Shown: positions 1 to 8,759 of the stretch, one piece after another
How positions within the stretch are numbered: position 1 is the stretch's first letter
Layout: every line of letters starts with the position of its first letter
From: Planctomycetaceae bacterium
Lineage (GTDB): Bacteria; Planctomycetota; Phycisphaerae; Sedimentisphaerales; Anaerohalosphaeraceae
Direction: 5' to 3'
NCBI GenBank assembly: GCA_021372945.1
Contig: JAJFTK010000120.1
Location: forward strand, 48,641-112,640
Length of the DNA stretch: 64,000 nt
The notes under the pieces: generated by a model
Seen by the model: only the letters and a program-made list of their open reading frames with translations
Told to the model about the DNA's origin: nothing
Database searches by the model: none
Program-made: the position numbers and the translations under genes

Positions 1-285
1 GGGATCGGGCTGCCCGTGGAAGGACACCTCTGGAACCCGGGCATGCGGAACTGGGGCTATCAGACATACAAGAGCGCCGATGAGCTGTACCAAAATTATG
101 TTCATAAATTTGAGCAGATCGTCGAAATGAAATCGAAGGGACTGTCCGCGGCCGTTTATACGCAGACGACGGACGTCGAAGGCGAGGTGAACGGGCTATT
201 GACCTATGACCGCGAAGTGGTGAAGATCCCGGCCGACAAATTGAAAACACTGCATGAGGCCGTTTATCAAACGTCTATGAAATAG
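1..285 (+). CDS. C-terminal fragment of a GH2-like glycoside hydrolase
   Basis: The reading frame is open from the first base, so the gene starts outside the window and only about 94 C-terminal residues are visible. The segment contains GLSAAVYTQTTDVEGEVNGL followed by a TYDRE word, which is the usual end of the catalytic region of family 2 glycoside hydrolases (beta-galactosidase/mannosidase-like) in planctomycetes and Bacteroidetes. Such enzymes cleave terminal sugars from plant or algal polysaccharides after export. Substrate cannot be judged from this fragment. It is followed by a short tandem repeat and by the convergent GH26-like gene, so it probably closes its own transcription unit. 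Confidence 0.7.
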   Translation, partial: GIGLPVEGHLWNPGMRNWGYQTYKSADELYQNYVHKFEQIVEMKSKGLSAAVYTQTTDVEGEVNGLLTYDREVVKIPADKLKTLHEAVYQTSMK

Positions 286-290
286 TAAAG

Positions 291-314
291 AACACAAGAA
301 CACAAGAACTCAAG
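291..314. repeat. 8-nt tandem repeat, three units
   Basis: Three adjacent units of AACACAAG, AACACAAG and AACTCAAG lie directly after the stop codon of the GH2-like fragment. The arrangement resembles the other short-word tandem repeats found in gaps of this window (8216-8243, 58817-58843, 61753-61794). No function is evident. Confidence 0.7.
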
Positions 315-323
315 AATATAAAC

Positions 324-2717
324 TCACCAGGTGGGCGAGCAGGCCGGGTCCTGGGGATTGTTGCAGGTAAGCCAGTCGCCGCCGAGCGCGGCCAGGTCGG
401 GCAGGGTGACCCTGCCGTCGGGCTGAGTGTCGGCGCCGCCGCAGTTGGTCTGCGCCAGACAATCAGCATCGAGCCAATAGCCCGCAAAGATCAGCAAATC
501 GTCAATGTCAATATAGCAATCATTTGACAGATCAAGAGCCATCGCAAATCCGCCGGACTGCACGTCCTGGCAGGTTTGCGGGTCCCAGGCAGGGGCGATT
601 TCCGTCAGGCTGACCGCATCGAGCCAGATGATTCGCGGTGCGGCCGAGCCCAGCATGAAGGAGAGATTGACATTATCGTTGTCAGGAGCGACGCCGGTGA
701 CCGTGAAGGTCTGCGGGGTCGTGGTAAGCGCAGGATTGTGAACGATGAAAGAACTATAAGGCGAATGGGTTTCCTGCAGCGCGACCGTCATGGCCGTGGC
801 GCGGTCGGCGACGGCCGTGTACGTCAGCCGGTAGGTATAACCCGCTTTGGTGTCAAGATTGTATTGATATTGCAGGTGCCAGTTGGTGCCGGTGGCGGAG
901 GTAATATTCAGCTTTACGGAATTGGGGCCCGAAAGCTTGCTCGCCGTATCCAGCGATACCGCTGCGCCGACGCCGGCGGCACTATACGATAGCTTCCAGG
1001 GCGCCCGGCCCTGATCGTATTCATTATTAATCAGCCGTTCGATGGATGGGGCGGTGACCACCATGACGGGGCTCGATGCCGGTCCGCGGGTTGCGCCTTG
1101 ATCGATGGCGGTGACCTGGTAGGTATAGGTCTTTCCGGCGGTGACGTTCATGTCAATGAAGTGCGTTTCCGTATTGTATCCGGCAAGCCGGCCGTCGCGG
1201 AGGATCTCGTAACGGTCGATGCCGGTGTTGTCGGAGGCGGCCGTCCAGCTCAGGGCGACAGGCGCCGAAAAGGTATCGACGGTAATGTTCGTGATCGGGC
1301 CGGGCGGCACCGAATCCGTGATGCCCGTAATGGCCTGCCGCAACGCGGCTTCGTTTGTGCCGTGCATGTAAAGGGGGTTGCTCATCTCGTCGCGATAGTG
1401 GCCATAGACGATGGGGTAGGGCTGCAGGCGGCAGTCGCCCCATTCGGGCAGATCGCTGCTGCTCCAGTCGGTGTTGATGTGGCAGAAATTCTTAATGCCC
1501 GGATACGCCTTGATGAGATTGAAGTAGGGCACAAAGTCGCCCGTCCAACTGGCCTCGCCCTGGTCGGTCTGCCAGGCGGTCGGGTCGGCTTCGCCGATCA
1601 GGACCGGCTTGCCGCGAGCGTGGGCGTCGGCCAAAAAGCTGTACGTGTCGGAGTGCTGGACGTTCCAATAGCCGAAGGCGTTGATGCTCATCCAATCGAC
1701 ATATTCATTGCCGGGATACCACGGCAGCCAGGGTGTGCCCTGAATGACGTTAAAGACGGTGGCCGCTGGGACGTTGTTGGCGCGCAGGGCATTAGTGATG
1801 CGGATGAAGGCGGTCTTGTAGGCGGTCGGGTCGTAATGATTGTGAGCACCGTTGCATTCGTAGCCGATGCGGATATACAACGGATAGCCGAGCTGTTTGA
1901 GGTCATCGCAGAAGCGCTGGATATCCGCGTCCCAAAGGCCGGCGGCGATCTCGAATTCCGAATCGACGATGTACAGGCCAAGCTGAACGGGCATATAGAC
2001 GCCGTAATCGCGGTGGTAGCGCTCCAGGTCGGCGCGCAGGGCGGGAACAAACGGATAACTGAGATTACAGTAGGTCATGTAGCAGGCGGGCTTTTCGCCA
2101 GTGTCCATGATGTTCCAATAGGCGTTGAAGTCCGGCACGTTCTGGCCGGCGGCGTGCATGACCGTATCGACCGGCTCATACTTGGCGCCGTAGTAGGTGC
2201 GCGGCTGCTGGGGCGCAACTGGGCCAAAGCTGATGTCGTCAAAATAGCCCACACCATGGGGAGAGCTGCCGTCGACGGCCAGCAGCAGGTTGATCTTGAC
2301 ATATTGCGATTGCGACAGGACAACATTGACGGATCTGGCGTGCCAGACGCCTTCGGCCTGACCGGGACTCACTTCGAGCCGGCTGGTCCATTGGGTGGAC
2401 GTGCCGTCGCCCATCTCGGCCTGAATGACAACGCGCTGATTCGCCAGACCGCCCGAGGCGAGTATTTTGCCGGAAAACTTGTAATTGCCCGCAGCGAGCC
2501 AACCAAGGTTCTGAGAAATACCGTCATCGTTCCACCATATCGCGGCGGCGCGGTCTCCTTCGACAGGGTCAGTCACTGGCAAACCAATATTTGGTCCCAC
2601 CCACCATGGCGTCCAATTGGCCGCTCCCGCCTCAAAACCGTTATTGAGAACGAGATTCGCCGCAAGCAGATCGGCCGCACAAAACGAAAGCATCATCAAA
2701 AAGAATGGTTTTCTCAT
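324..2717 (-). CDS. Secreted GH26-like hydrolase with CBM, FN3 and dockerin-like tail
   Basis: A 797-residue exported protein. Order of parts: signal peptide (1-20), a carbohydrate-binding-like jelly roll (about 22-165), a TIM-barrel-like catalytic region (about 175-460), an FN3 module (about 475-560), a second CBM4/9-like jelly roll (about 565-705), and two dockerin-like loops (about 712-790; DLSNDCYIDIDDLLIFAGYW and a second PDGRVTLPDL loop). IRIGYECNG (Glu about 287) and VLIGEADPT (Glu about 376) fit the acid/base and nucleophile of clan GH-A family 26, whose members cut beta-mannans and related glycans. The ATG at 2717 is preferred over an upstream GTG because a GAGG precedes it. GH26 assignment is by motif only; another clan GH-A family is possible. 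Confidence 0.7.
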   Translation of the reverse strand: MRKPFFLMMLSFCAADLLAANLVLNNGFEAGAANWTPWWVGPNIGLPVTDPVEGDRAAAIWWNDDGISQNLGWLAAGNYKFSGKILASGGLANQRVVIQAEMGDGTSTQWTSRLEVSPGQAEGVWHARSVNVVLSQSQYVKINLLLAVDGSSPHGVGYFDDISFGPVAPQQPRTYYGAKYEPVDTVMHAAGQNVPDFNAYWNIMDTGEKPACYMTYCNLSYPFVPALRADLERYHRDYGVYMPVQLGLYIVDSEFEIAAGLWDADIQRFCDDLKQLGYPLYIRIGYECNGAHNHYDPTAYKTAFIRITNALRANNVPAATVFNVIQGTPWLPWYPGNEYVDWMSINAFGYWNVQHSDTYSFLADAHARGKPVLIGEADPTAWQTDQGEASWTGDFVPYFNLIKAYPGIKNFCHINTDWSSSDLPEWGDCRLQPYPIVYGHYRDEMSNPLYMHGTNEAALRQAITGITDSVPPGPITNITVDTFSAPVALSWTAASDNTGIDRYEILRDGRLAGYNTETHFIDMNVTAGKTYTYQVTAIDQGATRGPASSPVMVVTAPSIERLINNEYDQGRAPWKLSYSAAGVGAAVSLDTASKLSGPNSVKLNITSATGTNWHLQYQYNLDTKAGYTYRLTYTAVADRATAMTVALQETHSPYSSFIVHNPALTTTPQTFTVTGVAPDNDNVNLSFMLGSAAPRIIWLDAVSLTEIAPAWDPQTCQDVQSGGFAMALDLSNDCYIDIDDLLIFAGYWLDADCLAQTNCGGADTQPDGRVTLPDLAALGGDWLTCNNPQDPACSPTW

Positions 2718-3098
2718 GGTCCTCACTTAGGCCCGCAAACTCTTCATCGATGATCATAATGTTTTTTGTCGAAAAATGCAATAAAAAAGCGGTTTAGCAA
2801 CCGGTTTTTAGGCAACGTGATGATACTCTTTCGGCATGGGGTTATCGGCCATCCGCTCAAAATGTCTTCGTTGAGGTGTTTTGCTTTACGCTATTGAGAG
2901 AATGCCTCACGCGAGCGTTAACCCATCCATAGTAGAAATAGAGTAGTACTGAATCCCATTTTCAAAAAGGGACAATAGAATGCGTTCAAGTGCGGAGCCG
3001 GAGAAAAATCTGGGCAAATCGCTGAATCACCTGTGTATTCGCGTCACAGCCGCGCTTTGGGACCGAGAACTAACCTGGGAAGAAAAGGAATCGTCAAA
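2718..3098. other. Divergent intergenic region, no gene seen
   Basis: These 381 bases separate the minus-strand GH26-like gene from the plus-strand Golvesin giant and must hold both promoters. A small hairpin (CGGTT, loop TAGC, AACCG) followed by a T-run lies near 2790-2812. I found no convincing -35/-10 pair and no reading frame worth calling. The stretch 3005-3080 has paired GC-rich words but does not match a riboswitch class I know. Confidence 0.5.
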
Positions 3099-6000
3099 AT
3101 GAAGACAAGCATGAAAATCCATGGTCATTCTGCATTATCGGCAAGGCTATTTCAGCATGCCGCAAGTGTATTGCTGATCTTGAGCGGATTTGCCCTTGGT
3201 GACATTATCATCGACAACGGTCAGCAGGGGACCTCTTCAACAGGAACCTGGACCGTTTCGGGAGGGACGGGCGCCTACGGGGCCAATAGCCTATATGGCC
3301 GAAGCGGCGCGACTTACACGTGGGCGTTCGATCTGCCGGCAGCGGGCAGTTATGAGGTTTTCATGTGGTGGACGGAGTTCTCATCGAGAAGCCCCTCGGT
3401 TCCAATCTCGGTGCAGAATGCGGCGGGAAGCACACAACTGACCATTAACCAGCAGACCAACGGCGGCAAATGGAACAGCATCGGCACGTTCGAATTCGGC
3501 GCCGCCGGAAGCGTCACACTCAGCGCGCCGGGCGCGTATCCAACCAGTTACTGCGCGGATGCCGTCATGGTCGTGCCGGTGGTGTCGGCGGAAGCGATCA
3601 TCGACAATAGCGATCCGAATGTCGAATACACGGGGACCTGGCCCGTATCGGGCGGAACAGGGGCATACGGGGGAGACAGTGTCTATTGCCGGGACGCCGG
3701 ACAATCGTTCAGTTGGCCATTTACGCCGACCGTATCGGGCTATTACGAGGTGTCGATGTGGTGGACGGAATTTTCATCGCGAAGTATCGCAGCTCCCGTG
3801 GAGATTCAGAATGCCTCAGGAACCGCATCCCTGACGGTCAATCAGCAGACCAATGGCGGAAAGTGGAATGTGCTGGGCGTTTATTCATTCGAAGCGGGCA
3901 ATACATACCTTGTCACGATACGGACGCTCACCGACCGGTCGAGTATTTGCGCTGACGCCGTTCGCTTCGTCAAGACGACACCGCCGAACACCCAGGCCGA
4001 TTTCAGCGGCGCGCCGATCACGGGAGTTGTGCCGCTGAACGTGCAGTTTACCGACCTATCGACCAGCGGTAGCGCGCTGACCTCGTGGGAGTGGGATTTC
4101 GATAATGATGGAACGGTCGATTCGACCGAGCAAAACCCCGCGTACGAATACGCGGCCGAAGGCAAGTACTCGGTGAAGCTGACCGTTTCGGGAGCGGACG
4201 GAACCGATTCACAAACCAGGCAGAACTATATCGATGTCAAGGCGGGCGGCGACCCGGGTTGGGAACTGATCATCGATAACGGCCAGTCGGGGACATCGTC
4301 CACCGGGACATGGACCGTTTCGGGAGGAACCGGCGCCTACGGGGCCAACAGCCTATACGGCCGCAACAACGCAACGTACACCTGGGCATTCACGGTTCCT
4401 CAGGCAGGCAACTATGAAGTCTTTATGTGGTGGACGGAGTTTTCGTCTCGCAGTACGGCCGCGCCCGTGACCGTCACGGACGCCGATGGCGCGCATGCTC
4501 TGACGGTCAATCAGCAGACCAACGGCAGCCAATGGAACAGCCTTGGCGTGTTTAGCTTTGCGACGTCGGGACAGGTCCGGCTGCAAGCGACTGGAGCTTA
4601 CCCGACGAGCTATTGCGCCGATGCGGTGCGCATCGTGAGTACGACCGCGGCGGCGGTGCGCGCGGACTTTACCGCAGCGCCGACGGCCGGGCAGGCGCCG
4701 CTGTCCGTGCAGTTTACGGATACCTCGACCGCCGAGACTACGATTACTTCATGGCAATGGGATTTCGACAACAATGGAACAGTCGATTCGACGCAGCAGA
4801 ATCCAACGTACCAGTTCGCCGCTGCCGGGCAGTATTCGGTGAAGCTGACGGTGAGCTGTCCCAGCGGCACGGATACGGAGACCAAGAGCAACCTGATCAC
4901 GGTTGAGCCTTCGAGTTCTTATGAGCAGATCGTCGATAATGGCGATCCCGGGACAAGTTCGACAGGGACCTGGGCGGCGTCCGGAGCGTCTGATCCCTAT
5001 GGAGCCGATTCAATGTGGGCGCGGTATACAGCCACCTATACGTGGCGATTCACGCCCACGCAGAGCGGGCCATGCAGCGTCTCTATGTGGTGGACAGTGA
5101 TTTCGTCGCGCGGCACGGCCATCCCGGTGGCGATCACCCATGCCGGCGGCACGGCGAATCTGACGGTCAATCAGCAGCAAAACGGAGGACGCTGGAATCT
5201 GCTGGGCTCTTATAATTTCAACGCGGGAACAGAGTACAGCATCGTGCTGCGCACGCCCGGCGGCAGCCCGACGGCCTGCGCCGATGCCGTGCGGATCGTT
5301 TCAGGGGGCGGAGGAACCAATCAGCCGCCAACCGCCGCGATCAACAGCGTGGCCCCGAACCCCGCCCTTCGCGGCCAAACTATCTATTTTGCGGGCAGCG
5401 GCACTGACAATGACGGCACGGTCACGGCCTACCAGTGGACCAGCAGCATCTCCGGGTCGCTGAGCACCAGCTCATCGTTCAGTACGAGCAGTCTAAGCAA
5501 CGGGACCCACACCATCAGTTTTCGCGTGCAGGATGACGACGGCGCCTGGTCGAGCCCGCAGACGTTGATCCTGGTCATTACGGATACGTCGGGCGATGAG
5601 CATATCTATGCCTGCTTCGGATACGGCACCGAAAAGGTGAATTCACAGTGGGAGGCCATGCTCAATGATATCGGGGCGACATTATCAAACGGAATCTGGC
5701 ACTACGTGCGGGCAGGCAAGGATTACTATATCCATACGGTCAATGACGTCGAGGGGATGAAGACGGCGCTGAAGACGCCGGGATCGCACGTATTGTATTA
5801 CGGGCACAGCAATTTCGGGCTGGGTCAGATGTTCTGTACAAGCCAGGAATGGACCAACCAGATCATATCGGATTTCCAGGTTGTCGATGACCCGCGAATA
5901 TTGAATTGTTCGAGCGATACGGTGGGAGTGGAGGTTGACTATATGATTTATCATCAGTCGTATCCGAACTGGTTCCCGGAATTTTCGGATGGTAGCAGCG

Positions 6001-7469
6001 CGATAATGCCTTATAACTTCGGCGATCCGCGCGGCAATCCGCCGTACAACTACTATATTACCTACCGTATTCCGGGCGACCCAACCTATTACCGGGTCGA
6101 TTCACCGCGTGAGGACCCCCTGGAGCGTTTCCCGGGCTGCGGCAAGCCTGCCTGGTACTCGTCCACCGGGGCCATTCCGAGCGCTTCGACTACGTCCGGT
6201 CGCCAGTACTATATTACGAACGCGACCGCTAACTGGAGGCCTTTATTTGTGTCGACGAGCGGCTGGACCGAATCGCTGGGCGTAAGCGGTTTTTGGAAAT
6301 GGAACTATGTCTATACGGGGGCAGGGACCGGCAGCCGGACGGCCACCTGGCGGACCAGCGTGGGTACGACCGGTTCGTATAACGTTTATGCCCGTTGGTC
6401 GGCGGGTTCGGACCGGGCGAGCAATGCGCCTTATAGCATTACTCACGCCAGCGGCACTAGTACGGTACGCGTTAACCAGACAACAAACGGGGCCAGGTGG
6501 AATCTGCTCGGAACGTACAATTTTAACACAGGAAGAGAGTACAACGTCGTCCTGAGCAATGACGTGTCAAGCGGCAACGTCATCGCGGATGCGGTTATGG
6601 TTTCGCACACGTCAAATCCGCCGTACGTGCTGCAGTCTGACTTTTATGCAACGCCGCGGGCAGGAACAGCACCGTTCGAGGTGCGGTTCAGAACGCTTTG
6701 CGTCGGCGATACGGATAAGAAGACGTGGGATTTCGGCGACGGCGGCTACGAGAAAGACTCCGGGTCGAGCTTCAGGCATACGTACACGCGCGCGGGAACC
6801 TATACGGTGAAACTGACCAGTCTCATGGGCGGCCAGACGCAAAGCATTACCAAGACGGCATATATTGTGGTCGGCGGCTCGGAGCCAGCCAGAGCGGAAT
6901 TCAGCGCCAGCGGGACAGAAGGGCTGGTCCCGCGAAACGTCACCTTTACGAATCAAAGCAGCGGCTCGATCGCATCGGTTCTCTGGACGTTTGGCGACGG
7001 GTCCACCAGCACGGCGGCCAATCCATCGCATTCTTACAGCAGTCCGGGCAACTACACGGTGAGCCTGCGCGTGAATTTCACGAACGGCACATCGCAAACG
7101 GTGACGAAAGACAACTTCGTGCGGGCGGTGCGCTACGAAGCCATATATGACAACATCACCTATCCGCCGTCTCACTATAGCGGGCGAACGATCTTGTCGC
7201 GCGGACCCATTGAGGTAAGCCAAAATGATATGAAGTACAGCCGGCTGTTCTTCTTGAGCTGTAACTCGGGGAATTACTACCTGCAGACATTCAACCGGGG
7301 AATTGTGTTCTATTCGCTGGATGATACGGAACTTGGACCCGGGCCCGGATTTTCACTCTACCTGCGAGCCTATCTGGAAGGTCGAAGCAACGACGAGATC
7401 CTGGCTATTCTGCAGAACAAGATCAACTGCGACTATTATGATTTCAACAAGCGGCCGCAGGACCAATAA
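3099..7469 (+). CDS. Giant secreted Golvesin/PKD protein with split clan-CD peptidase-like domain
   Basis: A 1456-residue exported protein beginning at the ATG with AAGGAA eight bases upstream; an in-frame upstream ATG at 3033 lacks this. After a signal peptide come five Golvesin-C-like units (about 35-160, 163-290, 387-514, 607-734, 1052-1169), each with words such as GTWTVSGGTGAYG, MWWTEFSSRS, NQQTNGGKWN and CADAV, and PKD or Ig-like domains (about 297-382, 517-602, 742-829, 1177-1259, 1262-1342). Between them, residues about 830-1050 carry VLYYGHSNFG (His903), and the C-terminal 115 residues carry FFLSCNSGNYY (Cys1388). These resemble the His and Cys motifs of caspase/gingipain/CHAT-like clan CD peptidases, here separated by 485 residues. 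Function is not established; a surface adhesin with a peptidase-like domain is my best guess. Confidence 0.65.
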   Translation: MKTSMKIHGHSALSARLFQHAASVLLILSGFALGDIIIDNGQQGTSSTGTWTVSGGTGAYGANSLYGRSGATYTWAFDLPAAGSYEVFMWWTEFSSRSPSVPISVQNAAGSTQLTINQQTNGGKWNSIGTFEFGAAGSVTLSAPGAYPTSYCADAVMVVPVVSAEAIIDNSDPNVEYTGTWPVSGGTGAYGGDSVYCRDAGQSFSWPFTPTVSGYYEVSMWWTEFSSRSIAAPVEIQNASGTASLTVNQQTNGGKWNVLGVYSFEAGNTYLVTIRTLTDRSSICADAVRFVKTTPPNTQADFSGAPITGVVPLNVQFTDLSTSGSALTSWEWDFDNDGTVDSTEQNPAYEYAAEGKYSVKLTVSGADGTDSQTRQNYIDVKAGGDPGWELIIDNGQSGTSSTGTWTVSGGTGAYGANSLYGRNNATYTWAFTVPQAGNYEVFMWWTEFSSRSTAAPVTVTDADGAHALTVNQQTNGSQWNSLGVFSFATSGQVRLQATGAYPTSYCADAVRIVSTTAAAVRADFTAAPTAGQAPLSVQFTDTSTAETTITSWQWDFDNNGTVDSTQQNPTYQFAAAGQYSVKLTVSCPSGTDTETKSNLITVEPSSSYEQIVDNGDPGTSSTGTWAASGASDPYGADSMWARYTATYTWRFTPTQSGPCSVSMWWTVISSRGTAIPVAITHAGGTANLTVNQQQNGGRWNLLGSYNFNAGTEYSIVLRTPGGSPTACADAVRIVSGGGGTNQPPTAAINSVAPNPALRGQTIYFAGSGTDNDGTVTAYQWTSSISGSLSTSSSFSTSSLSNGTHTISFRVQDDDGAWSSPQTLILVITDTSGDEHIYACFGYGTEKVNSQWEAMLNDIGATLSNGIWHYVRAGKDYYIHTVNDVEGMKTALKTPGSHVLYYGHSNFGLGQMFCTSQEWTNQIISDFQVVDDPRILNCSSDTVGVEVDYMIYHQSYPNWFPEFSDGSSAIMPYNFGDPRGNPPYNYYITYRIPGDPTYYRVDSPREDPLERFPGCGKPAWYSSTGAIPSASTTSGRQYYITNATANWRPLFVSTSGWTESLGVSGFWKWNYVYTGAGTGSRTATWRTSVGTTGSYNVYARWSAGSDRASNAPYSITHASGTSTVRVNQTTNGARWNLLGTYNFNTGREYNVVLSNDVSSGNVIADAVMVSHTSNPPYVLQSDFYATPRAGTAPFEVRFRTLCVGDTDKKTWDFGDGGYEKDSGSSFRHTYTRAGTYTVKLTSLMGGQTQSITKTAYIVVGGSEPARAEFSASGTEGLVPRNVTFTNQSSGSIASVLWTFGDGSTSTAANPSHSYSSPGNYTVSLRVNFTNGTSQTVTKDNFVRAVRYEAIYDNITYPPSHYSGRTILSRGPIEVSQNDMKYSRLFFLSCNSGNYYLQTFNRGIVFYSLDDTELGPGPGFSLYLRAYLEGRSNDEILAILQNKINCDYYDFNKRPQDQ

Positions 7470-7502
7470 CGTTAGTGATTGAGGGTTGATCAATGGTTGA
7501 TG

Positions 7503-7530
7503 AAGGCCCCGTGTAAGCACGGGGCCTTTT
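7503..7530 (+). terminator. Intrinsic terminator of the Golvesin giant
   Basis: An 11-bp perfect stem (AAGGCCCCGTG with CACGGGGCCTT, loop TAAG) ends in a run of T, 34 bases after the stop codon. There is no matching T-run for the opposite strand, so it mainly serves the plus-strand gene. Confidence 0.9.
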
Positions 7531-8205
7531 CTAATCCTTGATATAGGCGCTTAGAGCGGCGGGGGTGAGGTCGATAAAATCGCGTCGGACCGCAGCGGCA
7601 TCATGGGCCTCCGTCAATTCATGGGGGTCGGCGCAGAACGTGATGGCAACGTAAGACATCCCGGCGGCACGGGCCGCCTGAAAGCCCGAGGCGGAATCCT
7701 CAAAGACCAGGCAGCGATGCGGAGCAAGAGCCAGTCCTTCGGCGGCCTTGAGGAAGAGTTCGGGATGGGGTTTGCCGACGGAAACCAAATCCCGGAAGGT
7801 GATGGCGGTGAATAAATGACGCACGTTTAATTCATCGAGGACAAAATCGACGTTCTCTTTGGGTGAATTGGAGGCGGCGGCGCAGGGAATGGATGCCTGC
7901 CGGAGCTTTTCGAGCAAGTCAATCAGACCGGGCGTCGGCTTCATGAATGGCTTGAACGTCTGCCGGTAAAGGGATTCTTTTTCGTTCTCGATCCGGCGGA
8001 TGAACGCATGATCCACATCCGGACCAAAAAGCGCCGGGACGATGTAATCGTTGCTGTGCGCATGGATCTTCTGATGATAGGAATCGTGATCCATGGGAAT
8101 ATTGTAGCGGCGGCAAAGATCGAACCACGCCTGCCGGTGGTAGGGCGTGTTGTTCACCATGGTGCCGTCAATATCAAAAATAACGCCGAATTCTTTGTAG
8201 TCCAT
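7531..8205 (-). CDS. HAD-superfamily phosphatase, beta-phosphoglucomutase-like
   Basis: A 224-residue protein with a complete HAD motif set: FDIDGTMVNN (motif I, nucleophile and acid Asp), AAASNSPKEN (motif II), GKPHPELF (motif III Lys) and CLVFEDSASG (motif IV). The helical cap after motif I places it in subfamily IA, with beta-phosphoglucomutases, phosphoglycolate phosphatases and sugar-phosphate phosphatases. Length is typical. It stands alone on the minus strand, convergent with the Golvesin gene, so context does not reveal the substrate. Cytoplasmic, probably a sugar-phosphate phosphatase or mutase. Confidence 0.85.
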   Translation of the reverse strand: MDYKEFGVIFDIDGTMVNNTPYHRQAWFDLCRRYNIPMDHDSYHQKIHAHSNDYIVPALFGPDVDHAFIRRIENEKESLYRQTFKPFMKPTPGLIDLLEKLRQASIPCAAASNSPKENVDFVLDELNVRHLFTAITFRDLVSVGKPHPELFLKAAEGLALAPHRCLVFEDSASGFQAARAAGMSYVAITFCADPHELTEAHDAAAVRRDFIDLTPAALSAYIKD

Positions 8206-8215
8206 AGATCTTTTT

Positions 8216-8243
8216 TGACAGGATTACAGGACTCACAGGATGA
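8216..8243. repeat. Short degenerate tandem repeat
   Basis: Units ACAGGATT, ACAGGACT and ACAGGATG follow one another between the HAD and DUF503 genes, just upstream of the HAD start. A related word appears inverted near 63815-63841. No coding or known regulatory role is visible. Confidence 0.5.
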
Positions 8244-8331
8244 GAAGATGCAAAGCATCCACGCCGACATCCTGCTGTTCTTTCATAGCCACTTGGAAAA
8301 GAAGAACACGATAGCGTCAGAAAGCGAAAAG

Positions 8332-8643
8332 TCAAGCGCCATAAGGCAAATCGTGGTCGCAGGTGAAGGTTTCGCGCTGCACGCGCCCGGTCACGAACCG
8401 ACCGTCATTGACAATAAATGTGATGATCTTGTCGAGCTGCTCATTCAGGTGAGAGCCGTCATTGGCAACGACGGATACGCCGACGATCGCCAGTTGTTTG
8501 CTGTCCTGCGCCGAAATCTCGCTGACGGACGCATTGAACCGCGAGCGCAGCCGTTCGACGAGACTTTTTACGATCTTACGCTTGTCCTTGAGCGAAAAGA
8601 TCGCGTGCAGGTGAATCTGTATTGTCAATACGCCTATGAGCAT
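8332..8643 (-). CDS. DUF503 (YlxP-like) family protein
   Basis: A 103-residue protein with the characteristic start MLIGVLTIQIHLHAIFSLKD followed by KRKIVKSLVERLRSRFNASV and QLAIVGVSVVAND. These match the DUF503 family, a small ferredoxin-like fold widespread in bacteria and often found near rbfA/infB ribosome-maturation genes as ylxP. Here it is not in that context; it sits divergently from the EpsI-type gene. A cytoplasmic role linked to RNA or ribosomes is inferred from the family only. Confidence 0.85.
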   Translation of the reverse strand: MLIGVLTIQIHLHAIFSLKDKRKIVKSLVERLRSRFNASVSEISAQDSKQLAIVGVSVVANDGSHLNEQLDKIITFIVNDGRFVTGRVQRETFTCDHDLPYGA

Positions 8644-8704
8644 CAGATCCAGGCCCGTTTATTGTTTTCGGGATTTTAGGACAAGCGCGGCTGCAAGTCA
8701 ATAA

Positions 8705-8732
8705 TTGACATTCAGCGGCCGCACGCTATAAT
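8705..8732 (+). promoter_or_regulatory. Consensus sigma-70 type promoter for the EpsI-like gene
   Basis: TTGACA at 8705-8710 and TATAAT at 8727-8732 are separated by 16 bases; the start codon is 28 bases downstream with GAGAAGGAA as ribosome binding site. Confidence 0.8.
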
Positions 8733-8759
8733 GGCCCGCAGGTTAATCGAGAAGGAAAA

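Noticed and set aside
291-314. CRISPR-like array
   Set aside because: Units are only 8 bases with no spacers; no other regularly spaced repeats or cas genes were seen in the window.
1098-2753. Long plus-strand open frame of 551 codons opposite the GH26-like gene
   Set aside because: Translation is rich in Gly/Val/Arg/Asp without any domain, and the opposite strand has a clear multidomain enzyme; it is an antisense shadow caused by GC-biased third positions.
3005-3098. Possible c-di-GMP (GEMM-like) riboswitch before the Golvesin giant
   Set aside because: GGGCAAATCG and GCGCTTTGGGACC words recall pieces of the class but the conserved order and the tetraloop receptor are missing.
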